A DNA stretch of 32,790 nucleotides from SIG440 sp045645485. GTDB lineage: Bacteria > Bacillota > Clostridia > Monoglobales > Monoglobaceae. The stretch lies in NCBI GenBank assembly GCA_045645485.1, contig JAZRIX010000055.1, forward strand, positions 1 through 32,790. Direction: 5' to 3'. This document shows positions 24,392 to 31,727 of this stretch, in pieces. A program made the translations under genes and the position numbers. The notes under the pieces are model-generated. The model was not told the DNA's origin. It did not search any database and saw only the letters and a list, made by a program, of their open reading frames with translations. The number at the start of each line of letters is the position of its first letter. The stretch's first letter is position 1.

Positions 24392-25372
24392 TCAGCGGTA
24401 TCTGTCTATGTCACTTTGCGTTATACCCTGATGTACGGCAATGTTGATTCCGTTTGCAATTATGTCCGAAACCGTATCTGTCAGTATATCGATTTCTTTT
24501 GGGGTTACAATAAAATCTCCGTGCTGAGGAGAAAGAAGCTGTTTTATGATGGGGTACGGGTCTTCGGCTTCCAAGGTTTCAAGTATTTTAAAAAGGGGCG
24601 AGTCTGTTTCGCAGCTTTGCTTCATACTGTCAACCAGAAGGTCTACGGTGTCGCCTACAATTGTTGCGGCGTCAATAACTGTGGGAACACCTATTGCAAT
24701 CACGGGAATACCAAGAGTTTCTTCGTCAAGTGCCATTCTGCGGTTCCCGATTCCTGCACCGGGGGTTATACCTGTGTCGGACATCTGTATGGTGCTGTTT
24801 ACTCTCTCGATATGCCTTGCACAAAGCGCATCTATGGCAATAACAAGGGTTGGCTTGATTCTGTCCACAAGTCCGCGTACAATTTCTCCAGTTTCTACGC
24901 CTGTTATACCCAGAACGCCGGGTGATACGGCGCATACGGATTTGAGTCTGCTGTCAATTTCGTCAGGCATATATTGGAGCAGATGACGGGTTACAAGAAC
25001 TGTGTCTATGCTTTTGGGACCTACGCTGTCGGCTGTGATATTGCGGTTGCCAAGCCCCACAACAAGAATGGTTTCTGTATTCTTTCCGTCAAGAAGCTTT
25101 GAAAGCTCTGAAGAACATACACGGCAGGCTTCCTCATATGCCTCCTGACGCACCTGACCTTTTTCGGGCAGTTCAATGGTAATGTATTCTCCTTGCGGCT
25201 TTTTCAGGATTACTTCGCTTTTTATGTCCGATATGGTTACATGGGTTACGCAGATGCCGAAATCATAGCTTTCAGTACTGCTCTGGACTCCCGCGATTTC
25301 GGCAGCAGCCAAGCCTGTTTCAAAGAGAAATTCCTTGCTTTCAATAACCAGATCTGTTCTTGCATCAAACAT
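24392..25372 (-). CDS. gpr: Germination protease GPR
   Basis: GPR degrades small acid-soluble spore proteins at germination, which marks the organism as a spore former. The 326-residue protein has VGLGNRNITADSVGP near residue 106-120 and VIAIDALCAR near 178-187, which contain the two Asp residues known to be catalytic in B. megaterium GPR, plus the conserved TPGAGIGNRR and IGVPTVIDAATI. The mature-form start motif RTDLVIE comes at residue 5, so the autocleaved propeptide is almost absent compared with Bacillus GPR. ATG 25372 follows AAAAGGAG. I did not find a convincing sigma-G promoter. Its 3' side runs into the structured region. Confidence 0.95.
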   Translation of the reverse strand: MFDARTDLVIESKEFLFETGLAAAEIAGVQSSTESYDFGICVTHVTISDIKSEVILKKPQGEYITIELPEKGQVRQEAYEEACRVCSSELSKLLDGKNTETILVVGLGNRNITADSVGPKSIDTVLVTRHLLQYMPDEIDSRLKSVCAVSPGVLGITGVETGEIVRGLVDRIKPTLVIAIDALCARHIERVNSTIQMSDTGITPGAGIGNRRMALDEETLGIPVIAIGVPTVIDAATIVGDTVDLLVDSMKQSCETDSPLFKILETLEAEDPYPIIKQLLSPQHGDFIVTPKEIDILTDTVSDIIANGINIAVHQGITQSDIDRYR

Positions 25373-25425
25373 TTTGACACTCCTTTTCCCTTTGTTTTGG
25401 ATTATTTGACATAATTACATATATC

Positions 25426-25454
25426 TTGACACAAACAATACTTTGTGATAAAAT
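25426..25454 (+). promoter_or_regulatory. Sigma-A promoter of the TM2 gene
   Basis: TTGACA (25426-25431), 17 nt, TAAAAT (25449-25454). The start codon is 240 nt downstream, giving a long leader. Confidence 0.78.
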
Positions 25455-25461
25455 GTATTTT

Positions 25462-25694
25462 GTATAAAAATGAAATGAAGAATGTTTTTTATATAAAATG
25501 AATTTACTACTTATCGGTACTAAATTCTATTATACAAAAAACGAACTTTAAATTGTCCGTGCGAATTTTTCTGCCTATGACAGAAACGCACATGGACGAC
25601 CGAAAGCGTAAAATGCTGCGACCGCCGCCTGCGGCGAGTGGCATAGCCGCTTTCTTGCTTGAATATACATAGAAATTAAGGAGAGATAAGAGTT
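25462..25694 (+). other. Long 5' leader with two large hairpins before the TM2 gene
   Basis: Hairpin A (25555-25597) pairs GTCCGTGCG with CGCACATGGAC with a 2-nt bulge, and then TTTCTG with CAGAAA. Hairpin B (25602-25654) pairs GAAAGCG with CGCTTTC, then ATGC with GCAT, then GCCG with CGGC. Hairpin B is much more GC-rich than the host sequence and looks like an inserted palindrome. No open frame with a ribosome binding site lies here. Confidence 0.6.
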
Positions 25695-26075
25695 ATGCCA
25701 TTTTGTAGAAATTGCGGAAAAGAATATGTTGAAGGTGCAGCATTTTGCGGAGGTTGCGGAAGAACTCTTGACGGAGGAAATTCTAATCCTGTGGGTACAC
25801 AGGCGCCTCCTATGATGCAGACTCCCCCCAAATCAAAGATTGCAGCAGGTCTTCTCGGTATTTTTCTGGGTGGCTGGGGTGTTCACAACTTCTACCTCGG
25901 TTATGTGGGACGTGCTGTTGCACAGCTGCTGCTTGGCTTGATACTTCCCATTGTTTCGTGCGGCTTTTTGTGGTTCACACCAATTTGCTCGTGTGTATGG
26001 GGATTGATTGAAGGTATTCTTATCCTTACAGGCTCTATCGCTGTTGACGGCCACGGAAAGCCTCTGGGCAACTAA
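25695..26075 (+). CDS. Zinc-ribbon and TM2 domain membrane protein
   Basis: The 126-residue protein starts with a zinc ribbon (Cys at residues 4, 7, 18 and 21: FCRNCG and FCGGCG), followed by a Pro-rich linker and a TM2 domain with two transmembrane helices: KSKIAAGLLGIFLGGWGVHNFYLGY, in which the HNFYLG turn is typical, then the RAVAQLLLGLILP helix and a further hydrophobic stretch GLIEGILILTGS. The function of TM2 proteins in bacteria is not established. The start follows AAGGAGAG. The gene has its own promoter and long leader, and ends 3 nt from the stop of the opposing gene with no terminator between them. Confidence 0.88.
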   Translation: MPFCRNCGKEYVEGAAFCGGCGRTLDGGNSNPVGTQAPPMMQTPPKSKIAAGLLGIFLGGWGVHNFYLGYVGRAVAQLLLGLILPIVSCGFLWFTPICSCVWGLIEGILILTGSIAVDGHGKPLGN

Positions 26076-26078
26076 GCT

Positions 26079-26489
26079 TCAGCTTGTGAAATTTTCTATG
26101 AAGCCTGTTAGCTCAGATGAATTATTCAGCTTTACACCTGCTTCAAGTGTGGAAATGTCCTGAGAAGACAAATTATTTTTATAGACCCTTTCGGTATACA
26201 AAAATTCTTCTGCTCCGTTGTGTGAAACATAAACACTCAGATCATTGCCTTCAAGACGGACAATGTAATATTCAAACTGAACAGCTGTGTCTTTTTCAGC
26301 TTCAAGGTCGGACTTTTGGGTTGGCACGGTTGTTTCTGTGCGTGTATAAGGCTCGGCACTTTTTTGTGCGGTTACGGCTTTCTCTTCAATAATGCGTTTT
26401 GTGACGGTATATGTCACAAATCCTGTTGTAAGTGAGGTTGCAACCAGCAACGTAAAAAGTAAAAAAACTTTGACAGACGTTTTCAGCAT
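26079..26489 (-). CDS. Membrane-anchored hypothetical, BofC-C-like C-terminus
   Basis: The 136-residue protein has one N-terminal hydrophobic segment (residues about 6-28, VFLLFTLLVATSLTTGFV) acting as a signal anchor, a Thr/Lys/Glu-rich linker, and a small extracellular beta-alpha domain: YYIVRLEGNDLSVYVS, then YTERVYKNNLSSQDISTLEAGVKLNNSSELTGFIENF. That last layout resembles the C-terminal domain seen in BofC-like proteins of spore formers, as I recall the pattern; this is tentative. The start follows AAAGGGTG. It is convergent with the TM2 gene and divergent from the PBP gene. Confidence 0.65.
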   Translation of the reverse strand: MLKTSVKVFLLFTLLVATSLTTGFVTYTVTKRIIEEKAVTAQKSAEPYTRTETTVPTQKSDLEAEKDTAVQFEYYIVRLEGNDLSVYVSHNGAEEFLYTERVYKNNLSSQDISTLEAGVKLNNSSELTGFIENFTS

Positions 26490-26529
26490 TACGGTTTGTC
26501 ACCCTTTCTTTTTGTTAATTATTGGCGAT

Positions 26530-26550
26530 AACAGGTTTTTTATACCTGTT
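26530..26550. repeat. Perfect inverted repeat upstream of the PBP gene
   Basis: AACAGGT-N7-ACCTGTT, 7-bp arms with an all-A/T centre, lies in the divergent gap between the membrane-anchored hypothetical (-) and the PBP gene (+). It could be an operator or a small hairpin; which is not decidable from sequence. Confidence 0.45.
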
Positions 26551-26607
26551 TTCGGGTAAAATTATTCAAAAGTATTTTTGCGTAAAAGCAAAAAGGAGAG
26601 ATTTTCA

Positions 26608-28953
26608 TTGAAAAGGAATCCTTATATTAAAAAATTCTTCAAAGTGTTCTTCCTTACTTTTGCAGGGGGACTGTTTTTGGTTGCGACTTTAATGGCATGC
26701 ACCTTGTTGGGGTTCTTCGGCAGTTTTGAAAAAATTGATATTGATACAATTATCAATAACAGCTCTACAAGAATTGTGTATCTTGATGAAAACGGAAACG
26801 AACATCTTCTGACAACGCTTTCGGCAGAGCAGAACCGTGTCTGGGTTGATTATGAGGAAATCCCTCAGCATATGAAGGATGCCATTGTTGCCATTGAGGA
26901 CGAACGTTTTTATTCTCATCACGGCTTTGACATAAAAAGAACTACAAAAGCATTTTTTGCATTTATAGAAAACAAGCTGTCAGGAAAGGAAACTACCTTT
27001 GGTGGAAGTACCATTACACAGCAGCTTGTGAAAAATATTACTCAGAATAATGAGCGTACTGCGGCAAGAAAAATCCGTGAGATTTCACGCGCAGTGAATC
27101 TTGAAAGAAAGCTTTCAAAGGAGCAGATTCTTGAACTGTATCTCAATTCCATTTATTTGTCTCAGGGCTGCAGCGGAGTTCAGGCGGCGGCTGAAGAATT
27201 CTTCGGAAAGCCCGTGGGTGAGCTGAATCTTGCAGAATGTGCATCCTTGGCGGGAATTACTCAGTATCCCTCTCTTTATAATCCTCTTATCAATCCTCAG
27301 AACAACAAAGAAAAGCAGGAAGTCGTTCTGAAAAAGATGCTTGAGCTTAAGTATATCAGCAAAGAGGAGTATGAAGAGGCTGTTGCTTATGAACTGAAGT
27401 TCTCTGAATTTCAGGAGGGAGTTCTTTCTGACAAGGACATTAATTCTTATTTTGTTGATCAGGTTATTAACGAAGTGCTTGCGCAGCTTACCGAAAGAGG
27501 TTATTCTTCAAGTATTGCAAACAAAATGATATATTCGGGCGGTCTTACTATTGTTTCAACCGTTGACCCCAAGGTTCAGAATGCTATCGAAAAGGTATAC
27601 AAGGATACGAAAAACTTCCCCAACGCTACGGGCTCTGACCCCGTTCAGTCGGCAGTTGTAATTATTGACCCTCTGACCGGTCAGGTCAAAGGTCTTTCGG
27701 GTGGTATAGGAAGGAAAACAGGAAACCTTGTCCTGAACCGCGCTACACAGAGTCTGCGTCAGCCCGGTTCCACGATGAAGCCTATCGGTGTTTATGCTCC
27801 TGCACTTGACAAGAATATTATTACGGCAAGCGATGTATATATTGACCGTGCAATAGACTATAATGGCTGGATACCCAGAAACTATGACCACACATATAAA
27901 GGTGCAGTTTCGGTAAGAGATGCTGTAAAACGGTCACTGAACACAATTCCTGTTCAGATTCTTGACCAGATGGGTCCTCAGGTGTCTTTTGACTTTTTGA
28001 CTCAGAATCTTGGTGTTACTTCCCTTGTTCAGGAAGAAACCATGGCTGACGGACGTGTGGTTTCGGATGTAGGCTTTTCACAGCTTGCACTGGGCGGTAT
28101 GACTTATGGAATTTCTGTTCTTGAACTTACGGCAGCATATGTTCCTTTTGCAAACAGAGGAATATATACCACACCCCATTGTTATATAGAGGTTAAGGAT
28201 GCAAAGGGAAAGGTTATTATTTCTTCCGACCCTGAACAGATTCTTGCTATGAGTGAAGAAACAGCTTTCATTATGAATCAGATGATGAAGGATGTAGTAA
28301 AATCAGGTACAGGTGTGGGTGCACAGCTTCCCAACAATATGCATACAGCAGGCAAAACGGGAACAACCTCTGACAACCATGACCGTTGGTTTGTGGGGAT
28401 GACTCCTTATTATGTAGGAAGTGTATGGTACGGATATGATAAGCCCAGACCCATTTATGCCAGCGGCAATCCCTGTATAAGTATATGGAAAAAGATTATG
28501 ACCGAAGTTCACGAGGGCAAAGAGGCAATCGAACCTGAACCGCCTGCGGGGGTTGAACAGATAACCTACTGTGCGGCAACTGGACGTTCAGGTCCGTGCG
28601 GACATGGAAAAGCGACCTTCTGGTTTGCTTCAAACAACGGGCCCAGAGGTTCCTGCGGCAAGAGCGGCGGTTCAATAAGCACTGCTGATACAAACAAGCA
28701 TTCTTCGGGAAAATATGTTGATATGCCCGAAGAAGAGCTGAAACCTTCTGAAGAAGATCCTGAGCAGGCTGAAACCAATAACACTCAGGACGGAGTGAAT
28801 CAGCCGGGTCTTTCGGCTACTCCTGAAAATCCGGGAACAGAGCAACCTCCTTCCGCACCTTCGACGGAACCGGCTCCGGCTCCCGAACCAACACCTGCAC
28901 CTGAACCGGCACCTGAACCGGCACCTGAACCGTTGCCAACAGATACTCCTTAG
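26608..28953 (+). CDS. Class A penicillin-binding protein (PBP1A type)
   Basis: This bifunctional enzyme polymerises glycan strands and crosslinks peptides outside the membrane. The 781 residues comprise one transmembrane helix (about 12-38), a GT51 transglycosylase with EDERFYSHHGFD (catalytic Glu about 97), FGGSTITQQLVKN and RKIREISRAVNLE, then a transpeptidase with S388 in STMK, SLN about 50 residues later and KTG near 583. The tail is Cys- and Gly-rich, then Pro/Glu-rich (repeated APEP). The start is TTG 26608, 9 nt after AAGGAGAG; the frame extends to 26578 but that TTG has no site. A strong terminator follows. Confidence 0.95.
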   Translation: MKRNPYIKKFFKVFFLTFAGGLFLVATLMACTLLGFFGSFEKIDIDTIINNSSTRIVYLDENGNEHLLTTLSAEQNRVWVDYEEIPQHMKDAIVAIEDERFYSHHGFDIKRTTKAFFAFIENKLSGKETTFGGSTITQQLVKNITQNNERTAARKIREISRAVNLERKLSKEQILELYLNSIYLSQGCSGVQAAAEEFFGKPVGELNLAECASLAGITQYPSLYNPLINPQNNKEKQEVVLKKMLELKYISKEEYEEAVAYELKFSEFQEGVLSDKDINSYFVDQVINEVLAQLTERGYSSSIANKMIYSGGLTIVSTVDPKVQNAIEKVYKDTKNFPNATGSDPVQSAVVIIDPLTGQVKGLSGGIGRKTGNLVLNRATQSLRQPGSTMKPIGVYAPALDKNIITASDVYIDRAIDYNGWIPRNYDHTYKGAVSVRDAVKRSLNTIPVQILDQMGPQVSFDFLTQNLGVTSLVQEETMADGRVVSDVGFSQLALGGMTYGISVLELTAAYVPFANRGIYTTPHCYIEVKDAKGKVIISSDPEQILAMSEETAFIMNQMMKDVVKSGTGVGAQLPNNMHTAGKTGTTSDNHDRWFVGMTPYYVGSVWYGYDKPRPIYASGNPCISIWKKIMTEVHEGKEAIEPEPPAGVEQITYCAATGRSGPCGHGKATFWFASNNGPRGSCGKSGGSISTADTNKHSSGKYVDMPEEELKPSEEDPEQAETNNTQDGVNQPGLSATPENPGTEQPPSAPSTEPAPAPEPTPAPEPAPEPAPEPLPTDTP

Positions 28954-28985
28954 TAGAAAAAGTGTTTAATATAAAATAAAAAGAT

Positions 28986-29024
28986 ATCCGCAAGTCCTTG
29001 TTCTACAAGGGTTTGCGGATTTTT
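28986..29024 (+). terminator. Rho-independent terminator of the PBP gene
   Basis: ATCCGCAA-GT-CCTTG pairs with CAAGG-GT-TTGCGGAT, a long stem with one symmetric internal loop, followed by TTTTG. Confidence 0.88.
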
Positions 29025-29055
29025 GCAGAGATTTAAAAAATTTTTTATTTTTTTT

Positions 29056-29086
29056 TGCAACCTTTTGGACAGCTGAAAGGTATTAT
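29056..29086 (+). promoter_or_regulatory. Candidate ECF-type promoter of the secreted repeat-protein gene
   Basis: TGCAACC (29056-29062) resembles the AAC-containing -35 of ECF sigma factors, followed 17 nt later by GTATTAT (29080-29086). No convincing sigma-A pair is seen. Identification is by motif resemblance only. Confidence 0.3.
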
Positions 29087-29139
29087 GTATGTAAGTGACA
29101 AACACGAAAACAATTTCAAAAAAGAAAGGAAATTAAAAA

Positions 29140-30363
29140 ATGAAAAAAATTATAATGAAACTCAAGAAAATCGCAGCAGGTCTTCTTGCTGTGGCAATAG
29201 TAGCATCAGGAGCTGTTTTTGCAACAGATGCAACTGCTCTTTCAATCAACGGCACAGCCATTGAAGATGCTAAGGTAATCACAATTGACGGTATGGCATT
29301 TGTTCCTGTCCGTGCACTTTGCGAGGGTCTTGGAATGGAAGTTCTCTGGGATAACGATGCAAAAATGGTTACTGTAGTTGATATGCCTCTTTATGTTACA
29401 TTCTCACCTACAGCTGACGGATACACATTTGCAAGAACAGCTCCCCTTCAGCTTGGAAGCGCGCCTGTTCTCAAAAATGACAGAACTTATGTTCCTGTAA
29501 GATTTATCGACGAAGTTCTCAAAAAGGAATTTGCGGTTTCCGAAAACGGCAATATTGATGTTAAGGCAGAAATTGACAACAGCGTGGGTGCAATCGTTGT
29601 AAGCAAGGCAACAGAAGACGGAAAGACCTCCATTACTGTTTTTGACAGCAAGAGAAACGAAGAAGTTGTAGCAAACATTACAGAAGAAACAGTTATTGTT
29701 GATGAAGAAGGAAAGGCTCTCTCAGCAGATGTACTTGTTGAAAACGCTGAAATTCGCATAGAATATGCAGAGTTTATGACAATGAGCATTCCTCCTATGA
29801 CAAATGCAACAAGAATTCAGTTTATGGGAATTATTGAAAAAGAAGAAGCTGAAAGCGTTGAATCAAAGATTATGACAATTCTTGGAGTAAATGAAGAAGA
29901 TGGCGTTACTTCAATAACAGTTTTTGATGCAACAATGAATTCTGAAGTTGTTGTTACAGTAGCAGAGGAAACAATCATTACAGACAAGGACGGCAATGTT
30001 CTTACAGCTGCAGACCTTGCAATGGGCAAAGATGTTGAGGTTGAATATGCTGACTTTATGACAATGAGCATTCCTCCCATTACAGCAGGCGTAAGCATTA
30101 AGGTTGTTGATGCAAAGGCTACAACAACAGTTATAGAAAAGGATGCTGAGGCAAAAACAATTACTGTATTCAGCAAGGAAATGAGAATGCCCCTCGTGCT
30201 CAATGTTTCTGAGAAAACCGTTATTGCGGATGCAGATGGCAATGCTCTCACTTTTGATGCTATCGGTGTAGGCACAGAACTTGCTGAAATCGAACATTCA
30301 GAGGCAATGACCAAAAGTCTTCCTCCCATCACAAATGCAATAAAGCTTGTAATTGCAAAATAA
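29140..30363 (+). CDS. Secreted protein with copper-amine-oxidase-N-like domain and triplicated module
   Basis: The 407-residue protein has a classical signal peptide (basic start, hydrophobic 11-28, likely cut near Ala29). Residues about 32-130 match the copper amine oxidase N-terminal type domain seen in many secreted Clostridia proteins (SINGTAIEDAKVITIDGMAFVPVRALCEG, TYVPVRFIDEVL in two halves), thought to bind cell-wall or sugar. Then come three copies of a module of 80-94 residues: each has SITVFDS-type strand text (164, 258, 340), EET-V/I-I-D-G-ALT, and a closing MTMSIPPMTNA-type motif (214, 308, 391). The third copy is the most divergent. ATG 29140 follows GAAAGGA. It has its own promoter region and a strong terminator, so it is monocistronic. 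Confidence 0.85.
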   Translation: MKKIIMKLKKIAAGLLAVAIVASGAVFATDATALSINGTAIEDAKVITIDGMAFVPVRALCEGLGMEVLWDNDAKMVTVVDMPLYVTFSPTADGYTFARTAPLQLGSAPVLKNDRTYVPVRFIDEVLKKEFAVSENGNIDVKAEIDNSVGAIVVSKATEDGKTSITVFDSKRNEEVVANITEETVIVDEEGKALSADVLVENAEIRIEYAEFMTMSIPPMTNATRIQFMGIIEKEEAESVESKIMTILGVNEEDGVTSITVFDATMNSEVVVTVAEETIITDKDGNVLTAADLAMGKDVEVEYADFMTMSIPPITAGVSIKVVDAKATTTVIEKDAEAKTITVFSKEMRMPLVLNVSEKTVIADADGNALTFDAIGVGTELAEIEHSEAMTKSLPPITNAIKLVIAK

Positions 30364-30418
30364 TAAGCACTCCTCACAAATTCTGCATCTAAATCCATTC
30401 GCAGTTAAAGAGGATGCT

Positions 30419-30446
30419 GAAGCCCGAAATTTTCGGGCTTCTTTTT
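30419..30446 (+). terminator. Rho-independent terminator of the secreted repeat-protein gene
   Basis: GAAGCCCGAAA / TTTCGGGCTTC is a perfect 11-bp inverted repeat followed by TTTTT. Confidence 0.93.
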
Positions 30447-30447
30447 G

Positions 30448-30476
30448 TTGACATTCAAAGCAAAATAGGATATATT
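30448..30476 (+). promoter_or_regulatory. Sigma-A promoter of the exonuclease III gene
   Basis: TTGACA (30448-30453), 17 nt, TATATT (30471-30476), beginning immediately after the preceding terminator. Confidence 0.82.
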
Positions 30477-30508
30477 AAAATTAATCAAAGAAGAAAGGTG
30501 GAACGGCT

Positions 30509-31264
30509 ATGAAATTTGTATCCTGGAACGTAAACGGTCTTCGGGCTTGTCTTGAAAAGGATTTTATGGGAATATTCAATAGTTTTGATGCGGATATTTT
30601 TGCTCTTCAGGAAACAAAGATGCAGCAGGGTCAGGCAGAGGTTCCAACAGAAGGGTATTTTCAGTACTGGAACAGTGCGGACAAAAAGGGATATTCGGGA
30701 ACGGCAGTTTTTTCGAAAACACAGCCTTTAAATGTTTCTTACGGAATCGGAATTGAAAAACACGACCATGAGGGAAGAGTTATCACGCTGGAGTTTGAAA
30801 AGTTCTTTTTTGTTACCTGCTATACGCCTAATTCGCAGAATGAGTTGGCACGTCTTGACTACCGCATGGAATGGGAAGAGGATTTCAGAAAGTATCTTTT
30901 GTCTCTGGATAAAAAAAAGCCTGTTGTGCTTTGCGGAGATCTTAACGTTGCCCACAAGGAAATTGATTTGAAAAATCCAAAAACAAACCGTCGCAATGCG
31001 GGATTTACCGATGAAGAACGTGAAAAAATGACTATACTTCTGGACAGCGGTTTTTGTGACAGCTTCCGCTATCTTTATCCCGATATGACAGATATATATT
31101 CATGGTGGAGCTATCGCTTCAAGGCCCGTGAAAAGAACGCAGGCTGGAGAATTGATTATTTTCTCACCTCAGACAGCGTAAAGGACGGTATAAAAGAGGC
31201 AAAAATTCATACCGATATTATGGGTTCAGACCATTGCCCCGTTTCGCTGGAAATTGAAATTTAA
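30509..31264 (+). CDS. xth: Exodeoxyribonuclease III (AP endonuclease)
   Basis: This base-excision repair enzyme cleaves at abasic sites and removes 3' blocks. At 251 residues it is full length for the ExoA/Xth family, with the metal and catalytic motifs in order: SWNVNGLRA at the N-terminus, LQETKM near 33-38, GYSGTAVFSK, CYTPNSQ near 107, CGDLNVAH near 142-149, YSWWSYR, GWRIDYF and the final SDHCPV. The start follows AAAGGTGG. It has its own promoter and lies 50 nt before trxA, possibly on one message. Confidence 0.95.
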   Translation: MKFVSWNVNGLRACLEKDFMGIFNSFDADIFALQETKMQQGQAEVPTEGYFQYWNSADKKGYSGTAVFSKTQPLNVSYGIGIEKHDHEGRVITLEFEKFFFVTCYTPNSQNELARLDYRMEWEEDFRKYLLSLDKKKPVVLCGDLNVAHKEIDLKNPKTNRRNAGFTDEEREKMTILLDSGFCDSFRYLYPDMTDIYSWWSYRFKAREKNAGWRIDYFLTSDSVKDGIKEAKIHTDIMGSDHCPVSLEIEI

Positions 31265-31314
31265 AGAATACTTTTTGATATTATACAGAAAATAAAGAAA
31301 AAGGAGGTTTTTTT

Positions 31315-31629
31315 ATGAGTGTTTTGCATCTTACAGCAGAAAACTTTAAATTAACAATAGAGGGAAAGGACAAGCCGGTTCTGGTGGATTTTTTTGCAGA
31401 ATGGTGTATGCCGTGCAAGATGTTTGCCCCCATTCTTGAGAAGGTTGCCGAAAAGGTTGGCGATGAAGCAATAATTGCAAAAATCAACATTGATGAAGCA
31501 GAAGCCATTGCAAAGGAATACGGTGTAATGTCCATTCCTACGGTAGTCCTCTTTAAGAACGGCAACGAGGTGGCAAGACACGTTGGCGGAATGTCAGCGG
31601 GAGAGGTTCTGAATTTTTTGAAAGGCTAA
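31315..31629 (+). CDS. trxA: Thioredoxin
   Basis: This small dithiol oxidoreductase reduces protein disulfides in the cytoplasm. The 104 residues show the thioredoxin fold with active site WCMPCK (C31, C34), the cis-Pro loop SIPTVVLF near residue 74 and the GGMSAGEVLNFL C-terminus. The active site is CMPC instead of the usual CGPC, a change known to alter redox potential in engineered thioredoxins, so the function may be slightly specialised. A very strong AAAGGAGGT site precedes it. Its transcript runs into the complex hairpin region at 31640-31703. Confidence 0.94.
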   Translation: MSVLHLTAENFKLTIEGKDKPVLVDFFAEWCMPCKMFAPILEKVAEKVGDEAIIAKINIDEAEAIAKEYGVMSIPTVVLFKNGNEVARHVGGMSAGEVLNFLKG

Positions 31630-31639
31630 GAAATTAAAC

Positions 31640-31705
31640 AAGACCGGAGTCTTTGTATCGAAGCAGTGTAGTTTTTCTTTGCTTCGGGCAAAGACTTTTT
31701 GCCGG
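31640..31705 (+). terminator. Complex hairpin downstream of trxA with alternative pairings
   Basis: AGTCTTTG (31648-31655) and TCGAAGC pair with GCTTCG (31681-31686) and CAAAGACT (31689-31696), a large stem followed by TTTT. AAGAC (31640-31644) can instead pair with GTCTT (31649-31653), and GGCAAA (31687-31692) with TTTGCC (31698-31703). It works as the trxA terminator, and the exclusive pairings would also allow an attenuator before the next gene. Confidence 0.6.
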
Positions 31706-31727
31706 TGTTTGTGTTTGGGTGATTTTT

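Noticed and set aside
24344..24925. Plus-strand 193-codon frame opposite gpr
   Set aside because: Low-complexity Cys/Tyr-rich translation without start signals; gpr on the other strand has full family motifs.
29817..30398. Minus-strand 193-codon frame opposite the secreted repeat protein
   Set aside because: It is a Ser/Ile/Val-rich shadow of the repeat modules with no ribosome binding site.
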